A stretch of DNA of 12,098 bases from contig DHSB01000104.1 in the NCBI GenBank assembly GCA_002408385.1, positions 3,999-16,096 on the forward strand. Reading direction: 5' to 3'. The DNA is from Myxococcales bacterium UBA5297. Its GTDB lineage: Bacteria; Myxococcota; Myxococcia; Myxococcales; UBA5297. Below are positions 6,333 through 12,098 of this stretch, in pieces. Each line of letters begins with the position of its first letter. Position 1 is the stretch's first letter. Both the position numbers and the translations under genes were made by a program. The notes beneath the pieces were generated by a model that saw only the letters and a list, made by a program, of their open reading frames with translations, was not told the origin of the DNA and did no database searches.

Positions 6333-6338
6333 CCTCCT
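6333..6338 (-). promoter_or_regulatory. Ribosome binding site of the zinc-finger gene
   Basis: Perfect AGGAGG on the minus strand, 8 nt before the ATG at 6324. It is the main evidence that this short frame is translated. Confidence 0.7.
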
Positions 6339-6443
6339 CGCGGAGTCGACGCGGCGCCGGCACGAAATCTGACGGGCGCGAGGTGGACTCGGGTGTCTTG
6401 CACGTCCGTCGGCGTGATAGCAGACGGGCTTCAAGTCCCCACC

Positions 6444-6449
6444 GAGGAG
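6444..6449 (+). promoter_or_regulatory. Ribosome binding site that sets the 888-aa gene start
   Basis: GAGGAG lies 8 nt before the ATG at 6458. The same frame is open back to 6173, but that part would lie antisense over the zinc-finger gene and its codon choice gives low-complexity, shadow-like protein. Confidence 0.75.
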
Positions 6450-6457
6450 TGAATCAG

Positions 6458-9124
6458 ATGCCCGAGCTGCCGCCGCTTCGCTGCAGGATTTCTCGCCATC
6501 CGTCGACGGCCGCCTACCTCATCGGTCTCGCGGATGGCGAAAGAGAGCTCGAAAGGCGCGAGCTTCCATCGCTATCCGGACCCGAGGTCGCGGCGCAGTG
6601 CGAGGGCCTTCGGGCCGAGCTTCTCGCGGCGCGAGAGCGCGGCAGGCGACTGGTTCTCGAAGTCCCCGATGAGCCGACGCGCGTTGGCGCCCTGCTCGCC
6701 TCGACCCTCGACATCAGCTTCGACGACCTGTGCGTGGCGGAAGCGGTGCGCCTGGTCGAGCAATCCGGAATCCCGGCCTCCGACGAACAGGGCGAGCAGC
6801 CCCCGGAGGAGTCGGTTCCGTGCGTGCCGGACGAGCCGCTTCGTCGAGCGCCGGCTGCCGGACGCCCCCGCGGGGCCTCGTCGCCGGCGAGCGGCGCGCA
6901 ACGGGGGCAACGCGACCCGCTCCAGGAGCTCTTGCGGCAGCTCGAAAACGACGTGCGGCGCTATGGCCAGGCGCGTCCAGAGCTGCTCGAGGCCATTCGC
7001 GCCCATCCGCTTGCGACAGCGAACATCGAGAAGCGCATCGCCGACCGGACCGAGCGCGGAAGGAAGGCGGGCGAGCTTCCCAAGGAGCTCGAACGCGAGG
7101 CGTACGCAGGCAATGAATCTGCGACCAACGCCACCCTGGCGACGATCAAGAAGCAGTTCGTCTTTCTCGAGAAGAAGGCGCTCGGGATCGTCCAAAGCAG
7201 CAAGGCGCGCGTTGTGCGTGCCCGTGAGCAGAAGCAAGCGCGACGGCAGGGCGGGCCCCTCAGTGCGGTTCGGCCAGGCTCGCCAACTCATCTCGTGCAG
7301 GAGCAGTCGCCCAGTTCCCGCTGGTCGCTGTTCGTGGACGAAACAGGTCGTCCCGAGGGGAACGGAGCCGAGGGACGCTTCGTCGGTGTGCTCATCCCTG
7401 AGAAGACCGCGCTGCAGGCGCTCCGGGCAGGCTGGCACGCGACCGACACGACCTTTGCGGAGATCGATCGCGTGCTCCAGAACCTGCTCGACTCACGGGC
7501 CGGCATACTGGGGCTCACCGTGCGCGCCCTGCCGCAGTTTCCCGGCGACCGCTGGGTCGCGGGCGTCCTCGAGCTGGTGAGTTGGGTGCTGCGCCTGATG
7601 CCCATCTCCGGGAAGACGACGCTCTCCATCGAAGTCGAGCAATTCGGCGAGCACGTCTCCGGCTCGGACTGGAAGGCGGCGGTGACCGGGCTGCATCGCG
7701 AGCTGAGCGAACACAACCCGCAGCGCGCAAGGGACCTCGAGATCGAGCTGAAGCTCGTCGCCAAGTCCCAGCAGCGTTTCGGCGGCTACGCCGACGTGGT
7801 CGCCTTCACCTGGGGAAGCCCTGCGGGCGCCTCGCGGGAGCGCTTGATGAAGAGCGGGCTTGCGGGTTCGTGTCTGCTGAGCGGCGACGCGCCATCGCTG
7901 CGCTCGGCCTGGGACAAGCTCTCCTCGGGCGTGCGGCTGTCCGGAGAAGAGTGGGCGGGTTTGGTCGGCGATCCCGACGCCGCCGACCCGAAGAGCGCCG
8001 CTGGGACGCTGCTCGGCCAGCTTCACGAGGCCTGCCGCGCGGACAGCGCGCTCTGGGGCCGATTCCTCGAGACCGCGCGCGTCCACCTCGATAGCAAGGC
8101 GGTGAACCTGAGGAGCCTCGGTCAGCAGGTGCTCTGGCTCAACAGCGCCGCGCCCGAGGGGATGCAGCTCGGAGCGCAGATGCGCCTGGCGTGGGCTGTG
8201 GCGCGGCGCGAGACGCTCAACCACGTCGGCGACGTCGACCCGTCGCTCGACGCGGAGCTCGAGGAGCTGAGCCGGCGGCTGTTCGATGAACGCCCGGAGC
8301 TCGTGTGCCTGGCGGATCTCGATCGCGCGGTCACCGCGACGAATCGCTTCGACTTCGAGGCGGCGACGCGGTCGCTGCATCGCTGGGTGGACGTCCCGCC
8401 GGTGGTCCCAGGCCTGCAGATGTGGGGCAGGGTCCAGAGCTCGCTCGGACAGCACCACGCGTTTCGTGGTGAGCTCGAGCTCGCGCAGCAATACTTCGAG
8501 CGAGCCCTCGAGGCCTTCGCGCGCCTCTCGGATGCCGAGCTATCGCGGCGCGAGCGCGGCCAGACGGGGACCTACAGGGCGATTGCCACGATGGATCGAA
8601 CGGATGCCCCGCTCGAGCAGGTCCGCGCTCACGTCTGCGAGGTCGTCCCGCTCGGTCACGCTGACATCGCGCGGATGGCTGGTAGCAGTGACTCGGGGTC
8701 GAAGTACGCGCACCACCTGCTACTGCGCTACCTGGTCCACCGCGGCAGCGCCGAGGAGCGCGAGGCCTATCTCGCGGCGCACGACTCCTGGGGTAGTGGC
8801 GAGGGACATCCCTGGCCGCTGATCGAGGCCTACCGCGCGTTCCTGCTTCGCCCGCGCGATCCGGCGGCCGCCAACGAGCGCATCGAGCAGGCCTGGGAGC
8901 TGGTTCAAGACCAGGGCCCGACTGTCTGGTTCATTGGTTTGGTGCTCGCCGCCATTGGCAAGGCCTGGGGCGCCGAGGGATGCCGAGTCGATTCCGAAAT
9001 TGTGGAAAAGCTTGCCGTCGAGCTCCCAAAGGCGCCGTTCGGCTTGCTGCGCGAAGCGCTCGCACGAGGCGTCGATGATCCCCTCGCGCTGCTCAGGCAA
9101 CTGCTGCCGTTCAACTTCCGGTGA
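6458..9124 (+). CDS. Large protein with predicted RNase H-fold (DUF3800-like) core and helical-repeat C terminus
   Basis: 888-aa protein without a family I can name firmly. Residues 1-105 form a small mixed domain. Residues 106-155 are a Pro/Glu/Arg-rich linker. Residues 155-262 are charged helices, probably coiled-coil, ending in a basic run. Residues about 287-455 look like the RNase H-fold DUF3800 group: opening strand SRWSLFVDETGR with D294-E295 (family D-E-[ST]-G), a following strand RFVGVLIPE (307-315), an acidic strand LSIEVEQFGEHV (389-400) and a closing GGYADVVAF (442-450) like the family's final 'ADLVA' aspartate. D294, one of E392/E394, and D446 would be the metal ligands. Residues about 460-888 are helical with TPR-like pairs (for example 664-690). 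It is divergent from the zinc-finger/sigma operon and converges with the E1 gene. A nuclease effector role is inferred; a non-catalytic scaffold is possible. Confidence 0.72.
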   Translation: MPELPPLRCRISRHPSTAAYLIGLADGERELERRELPSLSGPEVAAQCEGLRAELLAARERGRRLVLEVPDEPTRVGALLASTLDISFDDLCVAEAVRLVEQSGIPASDEQGEQPPEESVPCVPDEPLRRAPAAGRPRGASSPASGAQRGQRDPLQELLRQLENDVRRYGQARPELLEAIRAHPLATANIEKRIADRTERGRKAGELPKELEREAYAGNESATNATLATIKKQFVFLEKKALGIVQSSKARVVRAREQKQARRQGGPLSAVRPGSPTHLVQEQSPSSRWSLFVDETGRPEGNGAEGRFVGVLIPEKTALQALRAGWHATDTTFAEIDRVLQNLLDSRAGILGLTVRALPQFPGDRWVAGVLELVSWVLRLMPISGKTTLSIEVEQFGEHVSGSDWKAAVTGLHRELSEHNPQRARDLEIELKLVAKSQQRFGGYADVVAFTWGSPAGASRERLMKSGLAGSCLLSGDAPSLRSAWDKLSSGVRLSGEEWAGLVGDPDAADPKSAAGTLLGQLHEACRADSALWGRFLETARVHLDSKAVNLRSLGQQVLWLNSAAPEGMQLGAQMRLAWAVARRETLNHVGDVDPSLDAELEELSRRLFDERPELVCLADLDRAVTATNRFDFEAATRSLHRWVDVPPVVPGLQMWGRVQSSLGQHHAFRGELELAQQYFERALEAFARLSDAELSRRERGQTGTYRAIATMDRTDAPLEQVRAHVCEVVPLGHADIARMAGSSDSGSKYAHHLLLRYLVHRGSAEEREAYLAAHDSWGSGEGHPWPLIEAYRAFLLRPRDPAAANERIEQAWELVQDQGPTVWFIGLVLAAIGKAWGAEGCRVDSEIVEKLAVELPKAPFGLLREALARGVDDPLALLRQLLPFNFR

Positions 9125-9137
9125 GCTTGAGGCGATT

Positions 9138-9168
9138 GGCGGGGAGCCGGGACGTTCTTCCTCCCGCC
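9138..9168. terminator. Possible bidirectional terminator between convergent genes
   Basis: GGCGGG at 9138-9143 can pair with CCCGCC at 9163-9168 around a 19-nt loop, with AG/CT extending the stem past a bulge. It lies in the 74-bp gap between the stops of the 888-aa and E1 genes. There is no T-run, so this is weak. Confidence 0.3.
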
Positions 9169-9198
9169 TCGTCGGTCCGCCGCGCGAACGCGCCAGCC

Positions 9199-10842
9199 TC
9201 AGGCCTGCGCACGGTCGGTCGTGGTGTCTCGTCCGAGCGCCTCCGCCTCGAGCCCCGCGAGAAACCCCTCCTCGTCGCAGACCGGGCACCCTGCGCGCTT
9301 GGGCGACGCAAAGCCGTACCAGCGCATCACCGTCGTGTGCCGGTAGGTGGCGCCCATCGGCTTCCAGTCCGCGAACCGGTCCTCGCGGCGGTTGGCCCAG
9401 ATGAAGATTGGGGTGCGCAGGTCATCGTCGAGCGACTCGAGCGTCGAGCCCGAGCCGCGCACCAACTCCTGCAGCGTCAGGCGTGCGCACATCATCGAGA
9501 TCGGCAGGATGTCGAGCGCGAGCCCAGGCTCGACCGGCGCCGGCCTGTCGGAGTAGGCGGGAATCTCGCCGCCCAGAAACCGCGGCGCGGACTCGTCGTC
9601 GCTGCCGACGATGCACTCGTAGCAGGGCCCGTCGGACCGGACGCGGATGACGTCCCCGCCGCAGGCGCGGGTGAAGGCACGGCCGAAGATGGCCGGCACG
9701 CCGCGTTCGACGGCCAGGCGATTGATGAGCCGGCGGCTGCGGTTGTTGTCGGTGGCCCCGACGATCACCTCGCAGTCGGCGACCGCCGCGGCGAAGCCTT
9801 GGGGATCGGAGGTGATGTCGCCCTCGAGCAGGTCGACCCGGGCCGTGGGGTTGCGCGCGAGGATCCGGTCGCGGACTGCGCGGGTCTTCAGGCGGCCGAG
9901 ATCGCGTAGGTCGCACAGGTGGCGGCCCGCGTTGTGGACCTCGAGCCGGTCGTGGTCGCAGAGCAGGAAGCGCCCGACGCCGGCCATGGCGAGCTCGACG
10001 GCGATGGTCGCGCCTCCGCTGCCGAGGCCGACGATGGCGACCTTGCGATCGGCCAGCAGGTTCGACTCGAGGACCCCGCGGTTGCGCGAGAAGACTTCGC
10101 CGACCGGCACCAGGATGGTCTGGTCTTCGACCCAGGCGCCTGCGCGCCGACTGAAGCTGCGTGCGCCGATGGTCCCGTCTCGGTTGCATAGCTCGACCAG
10201 ATGCGCGCACGCCGGAAGGTTCCCGGCGAGTCGGCGGCCACGGGCTTCGAGCTTGGCGGGATCCTCCCCGCCGGTCTCGGAGAGGAGCGCGAGCGCCGGG
10301 ACCGGGCTGCCGCTGCGACGCCACTCGGCCGGTGGCAGAAGAGCGTAGTGGACGACGCCTTCGTCGAGCTCCAACGCGATCGCGCCGGTGGCTCCGCGGC
10401 TTGCCTTGGCCCGCTCGAGCCAGAGACTCGCCTCGTCTTCGAAGACCACCGCGATCTTTCCCGCGACCGGAGCCGCGAAGAAACCCTCGCGGGCCATCTC
10501 GGTCGCCGGCATCGCGTCGACTGGCCTCTCGCCTGGGCCGTGGACGGTGAGCTGTCCGGTCCTCGGGTCGAAGAAGAGCTCGTCCTCGCCGGCCTCGTCC
10601 TTGATGAGCTGCAGGGCCTGGGCGACCTCGGCGTTGCTCGACCGATGCGAATCGCCGGCGAAGAAGCCCTCGCGAGCCATCTCGGTCGCCGGCATCGCGT
10701 CGACAGGAGCGCTTGCACAAGGAGAGGTGAGTCCCAATCCGGCGGCCGAGAGGAAGAAGAGCCCTTGGTCGCAAGAGGTGGGAGCATTCCCGATCGTTGC
10801 GAGCTTCAGGCAAATTGCGCGGGTAGTGAGCCTATTGATCAT
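9199..10842 (-). CDS. E1/ThiF-like ubiquitin-activating-type adenylyltransferase with repeated N-terminal extension
   Basis: 547-aa protein. Residues about 262-410 are a ThiF/MoeB/E1 adenylation domain that would activate the C terminus of a ubiquitin-like protein with ATP. Key residues: GLGSGG (272-277) phosphate loop, D296 and D298 in LLCDHDRLE, R307, K319, N331-P332 and D365 in GATDNN. Two CxxC pairs, C407/C410 (PCYEC) and C519/C522 (GCPVC), form the usual structural zinc site. C394 in TRACGG is a possible thioester cysteine but is uncertain. Residues about 128-260 form an unassigned N-terminal domain common in bacterial E1 proteins. Residues 1-127 are an unusual extension holding PVDAMPATEMAREGFFA twice (46-62, 107-123). 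The ATG at 10842 has GGAGG 5 nt upstream; an in-frame ATG at 10854 is an alternative. It is the last gene of the JAB-E2-E1 operon, 35 bp after the E2 gene. The adenylation-domain call is firm; the pathway is inferred. Confidence 0.88.
   Translation of the reverse strand: MINRLTTRAICLKLATIGNAPTSCDQGLFFLSAAGLGLTSPCASAPVDAMPATEMAREGFFAGDSHRSSNAEVAQALQLIKDEAGEDELFFDPRTGQLTVHGPGERPVDAMPATEMAREGFFAAPVAGKIAVVFEDEASLWLERAKASRGATGAIALELDEGVVHYALLPPAEWRRSGSPVPALALLSETGGEDPAKLEARGRRLAGNLPACAHLVELCNRDGTIGARSFSRRAGAWVEDQTILVPVGEVFSRNRGVLESNLLADRKVAIVGLGSGGATIAVELAMAGVGRFLLCDHDRLEVHNAGRHLCDLRDLGRLKTRAVRDRILARNPTARVDLLEGDITSDPQGFAAAVADCEVIVGATDNNRSRRLINRLAVERGVPAIFGRAFTRACGGDVIRVRSDGPCYECIVGSDDESAPRFLGGEIPAYSDRPAPVEPGLALDILPISMMCARLTLQELVRGSGSTLESLDDDLRTPIFIWANRREDRFADWKPMGATYRHTTVMRWYGFASPKRAGCPVCDEEGFLAGLEAEALGRDTTTDRAQA
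10475..10521 (-). repeat. 47-bp direct repeat, copy B (second in the E1 protein)
   Basis: It encodes residues 107-122 of the E1-like protein (PVDAMPATEMAREGFF plus flank). It matches the copy at 10658-10704 in 45 of 47 positions by eye. The copies start 183 bp (61 codons) apart, so both read in the same frame. Confidence 0.9.
10658..10704 (-). repeat. 47-bp direct repeat, copy A (first in the E1 protein)
   Basis: It encodes residues 46-61 of the E1-like protein. Flanking sequence on both sides differs from that of the other copy, so the repeated unit itself is short and sharply bounded, unlike a simple tandem duplication of a domain. Confidence 0.9.
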
Positions 10843-10847
10843 TGCTT

Positions 10848-10852
10848 CCTCC
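10848..10852 (-). promoter_or_regulatory. Ribosome binding site of the E1-like gene
   Basis: GGAGG lies 5 nt before the ATG at 10842. It overlaps an in-frame ATG at 10854, which would add four residues (MEEA) but has no comparable site. It confirms that the repeat-bearing extension is part of the translated protein. Confidence 0.65.
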
Positions 10853-10877
10853 ATCGAAGAGCGCTGGGAAGAGGTCC

Positions 10878-11309
10878 TCACATCGCGGCGAGGTACTGGT
10901 CGATCTTCTTGCCGGTCCGCAGGTAGGCCTCGTAGGCCTCGAGCCAGATGCGGACCTTCAGAACGACCTTGTAGAGGGTGACCGACGGCTCCCAGTTGCA
11001 GTCGGCGTAGTGGCAGACCTCGACGTGCCCGTGGTCGGTGACCCCGCGGGTGTGCATCGAGTGCGAGCCTGCCGGCAGATGCTGGCCCGAGGGCCGAGTG
11101 AGGATCGGGTCGACGACCCAGGCGGCCGGCGGCGAGTCCGGGAACCCCTGCAGCTCGACGAAGACGACGTACTCGTTCGCCGAGTTGGTGCGCAGCCGGC
11201 CGATAGCGCCCCAGTCGTCCTGGCCGGGCTTGCCCTGGAAACGGAACGTCGGACCGAAGTGCTTGCGCAGGAGCTGCTGCTCGATATCCAGGCGTCGGGT
11301 CAGGTTCAT
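10878..11309 (-). CDS. E2-like (ubiquitin-conjugating fold) protein
   Basis: 143-aa stand-alone E2-family protein, predicted to take an activated ubiquitin-like modifier from the E1 onto its cysteine. Strand-rich residues about 45-70 (NEYVVFVELQGFPDSPPAAWVVDP) match the E2 beta-sheet with its Pro-rich turn. The active-site stretch GHVEVCHYADCNWEPSVTLY (94-113) follows the E2 pattern G-x-[IV]-C ... W-x-P-x-x-T-[IL], giving C99 as catalytic candidate, with W106 and P108 conserved; C104 is a second, less likely choice. Helices KVRIWLEAYEAYLRTGK (118-134) end the fold as in other bacterial E2 proteins. GGAGGT lies 6 nt upstream of the ATG. The start overlaps the stop of the JAB reading frame (ATGA at 11306-11309), so the two are translationally coupled, and the E1 gene follows after 35 bp. 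In type II CBASS the E2 and E1 are fused; here they are separate, closer to Bil-type operons. Confidence 0.85.
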   Translation of the reverse strand: MNLTRRLDIEQQLLRKHFGPTFRFQGKPGQDDWGAIGRLRTNSANEYVVFVELQGFPDSPPAAWVVDPILTRPSGQHLPAGSHSMHTRGVTDHGHVEVCHYADCNWEPSVTLYKVVLKVRIWLEAYEAYLRTGKKIDQYLAAM

Positions 11310-12098
11310 CTCGCCACCTCCGGGGACTCATCGCCGTCTGCTTCATCCATGGTGAGGACGCGCGAGCCGGGCTCGGTCTGACTGTTCTCTTCGGCGACGA
11401 CGGCCGCCCCGCGCGAAAGCTCGAGCGCGTGCTCGGCGATGAGCCGGCTCGCGTCCCAGCCCACCGCGACGCGGCTCGTGCCGAGGAGAATGCGCGGCGC
11501 GCGCTCGGGAAAACCGCTTTCGAGGACCCAACCGGTAGGCAAGCCCGGCGGGCGTCTCCAGGTCGAGGTGAAGCGAAGCGCCGCGCGGATGCAGTCGGAA
11601 TCGGTAGCCGGCCTGATCGCGCAAGACGGCGAGCCCCTTGAGCTCGCGGGCAAGGCGCGCGCTCACTCCGCGCCGCTCGTACCAGGGGTGCTCGGGCTGA
11701 CGGACTTCGCAGCCACCGCCATAGGCGACGTTCGGCGAACGCTCTCCGGGCGGGAGCAATGCGCGGGCGAGCGAGAGGGGAGAGGCGCGATCGAGTACCT
11801 CGACCTCGAGCTGCGTGCAGGCGCGCCTGGAGGCATCGAGCTGGAAGAAGCCAATCGAAGGCTTTCCCCGCGTATCGAGGTTCGCGATGCCCAGCATGAA
11901 GCTGCTCCAGCGCATCGGCTCCATGCACTTGAAGACGGTGGCCTCGTCGCCTGCGCTCGGCCGCTGCAAGCCGAGCCGGTGATGCGAATGCCACTCGCCG
12001 ACGTGCTGGAGCGCGAAGCGCTCGAAGAGAAGCCGCCCGCAGGTCTCGAGGTAGTCGGCGTCCTGATAGAAGGCCGTCGCGTGGTGTTCGGCGGCTCG
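11306..12098 (-). CDS. JAB/JAMM metallopeptidase, 5' partial and interrupted by an apparent frameshift
   Basis: The 5' end lies beyond the window. The frame entering at 12098 shows the JAMM zinc-protease signature GEWHSHHRLGL..PSAGD: E35, H37-x-H39, then S48-x2-D51 (numbered from the edge; 11996-11946), the full E...HxHx(8)SxxD set. Such enzymes remove or mature ubiquitin-like modifiers. Downstream, RFRLHPRGASLHLDLETPAG leads into low-complexity Arg-rich sequence, while the frame one base further on continues as natural protein (TGWVLESGFPERAPRILLG...) to the TGA that overlaps the E2 start. One extra base, or two missing, between about 11530 and 11560 would explain this; skipping one base joins ...PAGLA to TGWVLE... 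. The C-terminal part after the peptidase has an E2/RWD-like strand pattern with a FPERAPRI turn. This could be a sequencing error, a true inactivating mutation, or (least likely) programmed frameshifting. Confidence 0.8.

Larger units (their letters stand above)
6325..6457. promoter_or_regulatory. Divergent intergenic region between the zinc-finger and 888-aa genes
   Basis: This 133-bp gap separates two genes transcribed away from each other, so it must carry promoters for both unless one is read from further away. An imperfect inverted pair CCGTC...GACGG with 12 nt between (around 6406-6427) could be an operator. TTGCAC on the plus strand lies close to it, but no well-spaced -10 follows. 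No promoter is called with confidence. Confidence 0.4.

Noticed and set aside
6404..6427. Sigma-70 promoter with TTGCAC in the divergent region
   Set aside because: No acceptable -10 at 16-18 bp; spacing to the only AT-containing hexamer is too short.
6173..6457. 95-codon upstream extension of the 888-aa gene
   Set aside because: It would overlap the zinc-finger gene antisense, its translation is low-complexity, and GAGGAG sits correctly before the ATG at 6458.
10475..10704. 47-bp repeats as CRISPR or insertion-sequence ends
   Set aside because: Only two copies, direct not inverted, in one reading frame, with coding sequence between and no target duplication.
9199..10842. Signal peptide or lipoprotein reading of the E1 N terminus (hydrophobic stretch near residues 28-44)
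   Set aside because: The hydrophobic run is short, lies too far from the start, and the rest of the protein is a cytoplasmic adenylating enzyme.
9199..11309. Calling the E1/E2/JAB operon type II CBASS
   Set aside because: E1 and E2 are separate genes and no cGAS/DncV-like cyclase or effector is visible in the window; the upstream side is cut off, so it cannot be excluded.
10843..11994. Extension of the E1 frame through the E2 and JAB genes (931 codons in all)
   Set aside because: The upstream part is Arg/Pro/Ala shadow sequence; the E2 and JAB motifs are in other frames and the E1 has its own ribosome binding site at 10848.

Overview
The window is GC-rich throughout (strong G/C third positions, Arg/Ala/Glu-rich proteins, no T-rich terminators). 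This is compatible with a high-GC bacterium such as a myxobacterium or related deltaproteobacterial lineage, but no lineage-marker gene is present, so that is only an impression. Nothing looks like housekeeping. The content is that of an antiviral or conflict 'defence island' made of three blocks.

Left block (1-1581, + strand): a leader of about 276 bp with no confident gene, then a full-length Csx1/TM1812-family CRISPR ancillary ribonuclease with a CARF sensor domain and a C-terminal HEPN R-x4-H motif. This protein is normally switched on by the cyclic oligoadenylate made by a type III CRISPR complex. No CRISPR array, cas10 or cas1 is visible here, so the main type III locus, if present, lies outside the window, most likely to the left.

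Central block (1657-6324, - strand, read right to left): a 68-aa zinc-finger-like protein, an ECF-type sigma factor, a 219-aa Cys-motif protein, a 363-aa helical protein of unknown family, and a 608-aa ATPase-less Lon-type (S16) protease with a TPR-like C-terminal half. The sigma, 219-aa and 363-aa genes overlap (4 and 14 nt). The Lon gene follows after a 132-bp spacer holding a 9-bp-stem hairpin. A Lon-type protease with an ECF sigma factor beside a CARF nuclease recalls the type III-linked CalpL/CalpT/CalpS module, in which a cA4-activated Lon protease cuts an anti-sigma to free a sigma factor. Here, however, the SAVED sensor and MazF-like CalpT are not recognisable, and TPRs and two unknown proteins take their place. 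A divergent + strand gene (6458-9124) encodes an 888-aa protein with a predicted RNase H-fold (DUF3800-like) nuclease core and a helical-repeat C terminus. It may belong to the same system.

Right block (9199-12098, - strand): a bacterial ubiquitin-conjugation-like operon in the order JAB/JAMM peptidase (5' end off the window and interrupted by an apparent frameshift near 11545), stand-alone E2-like protein, and E1/ThiF-like adenylating enzyme. The E1 has an unusual N-terminal extension carrying two near-identical in-frame copies of a 17-residue segment. No ubiquitin-like modifier is recognisable in the window. It may lie upstream of the JAB gene or be hidden in that extension.

The most interesting hypothesis is that the central operon is a CalpL-like, protease-controlled transcriptional response with a new sensor and new partner proteins, sitting beside a CARF-HEPN nuclease.
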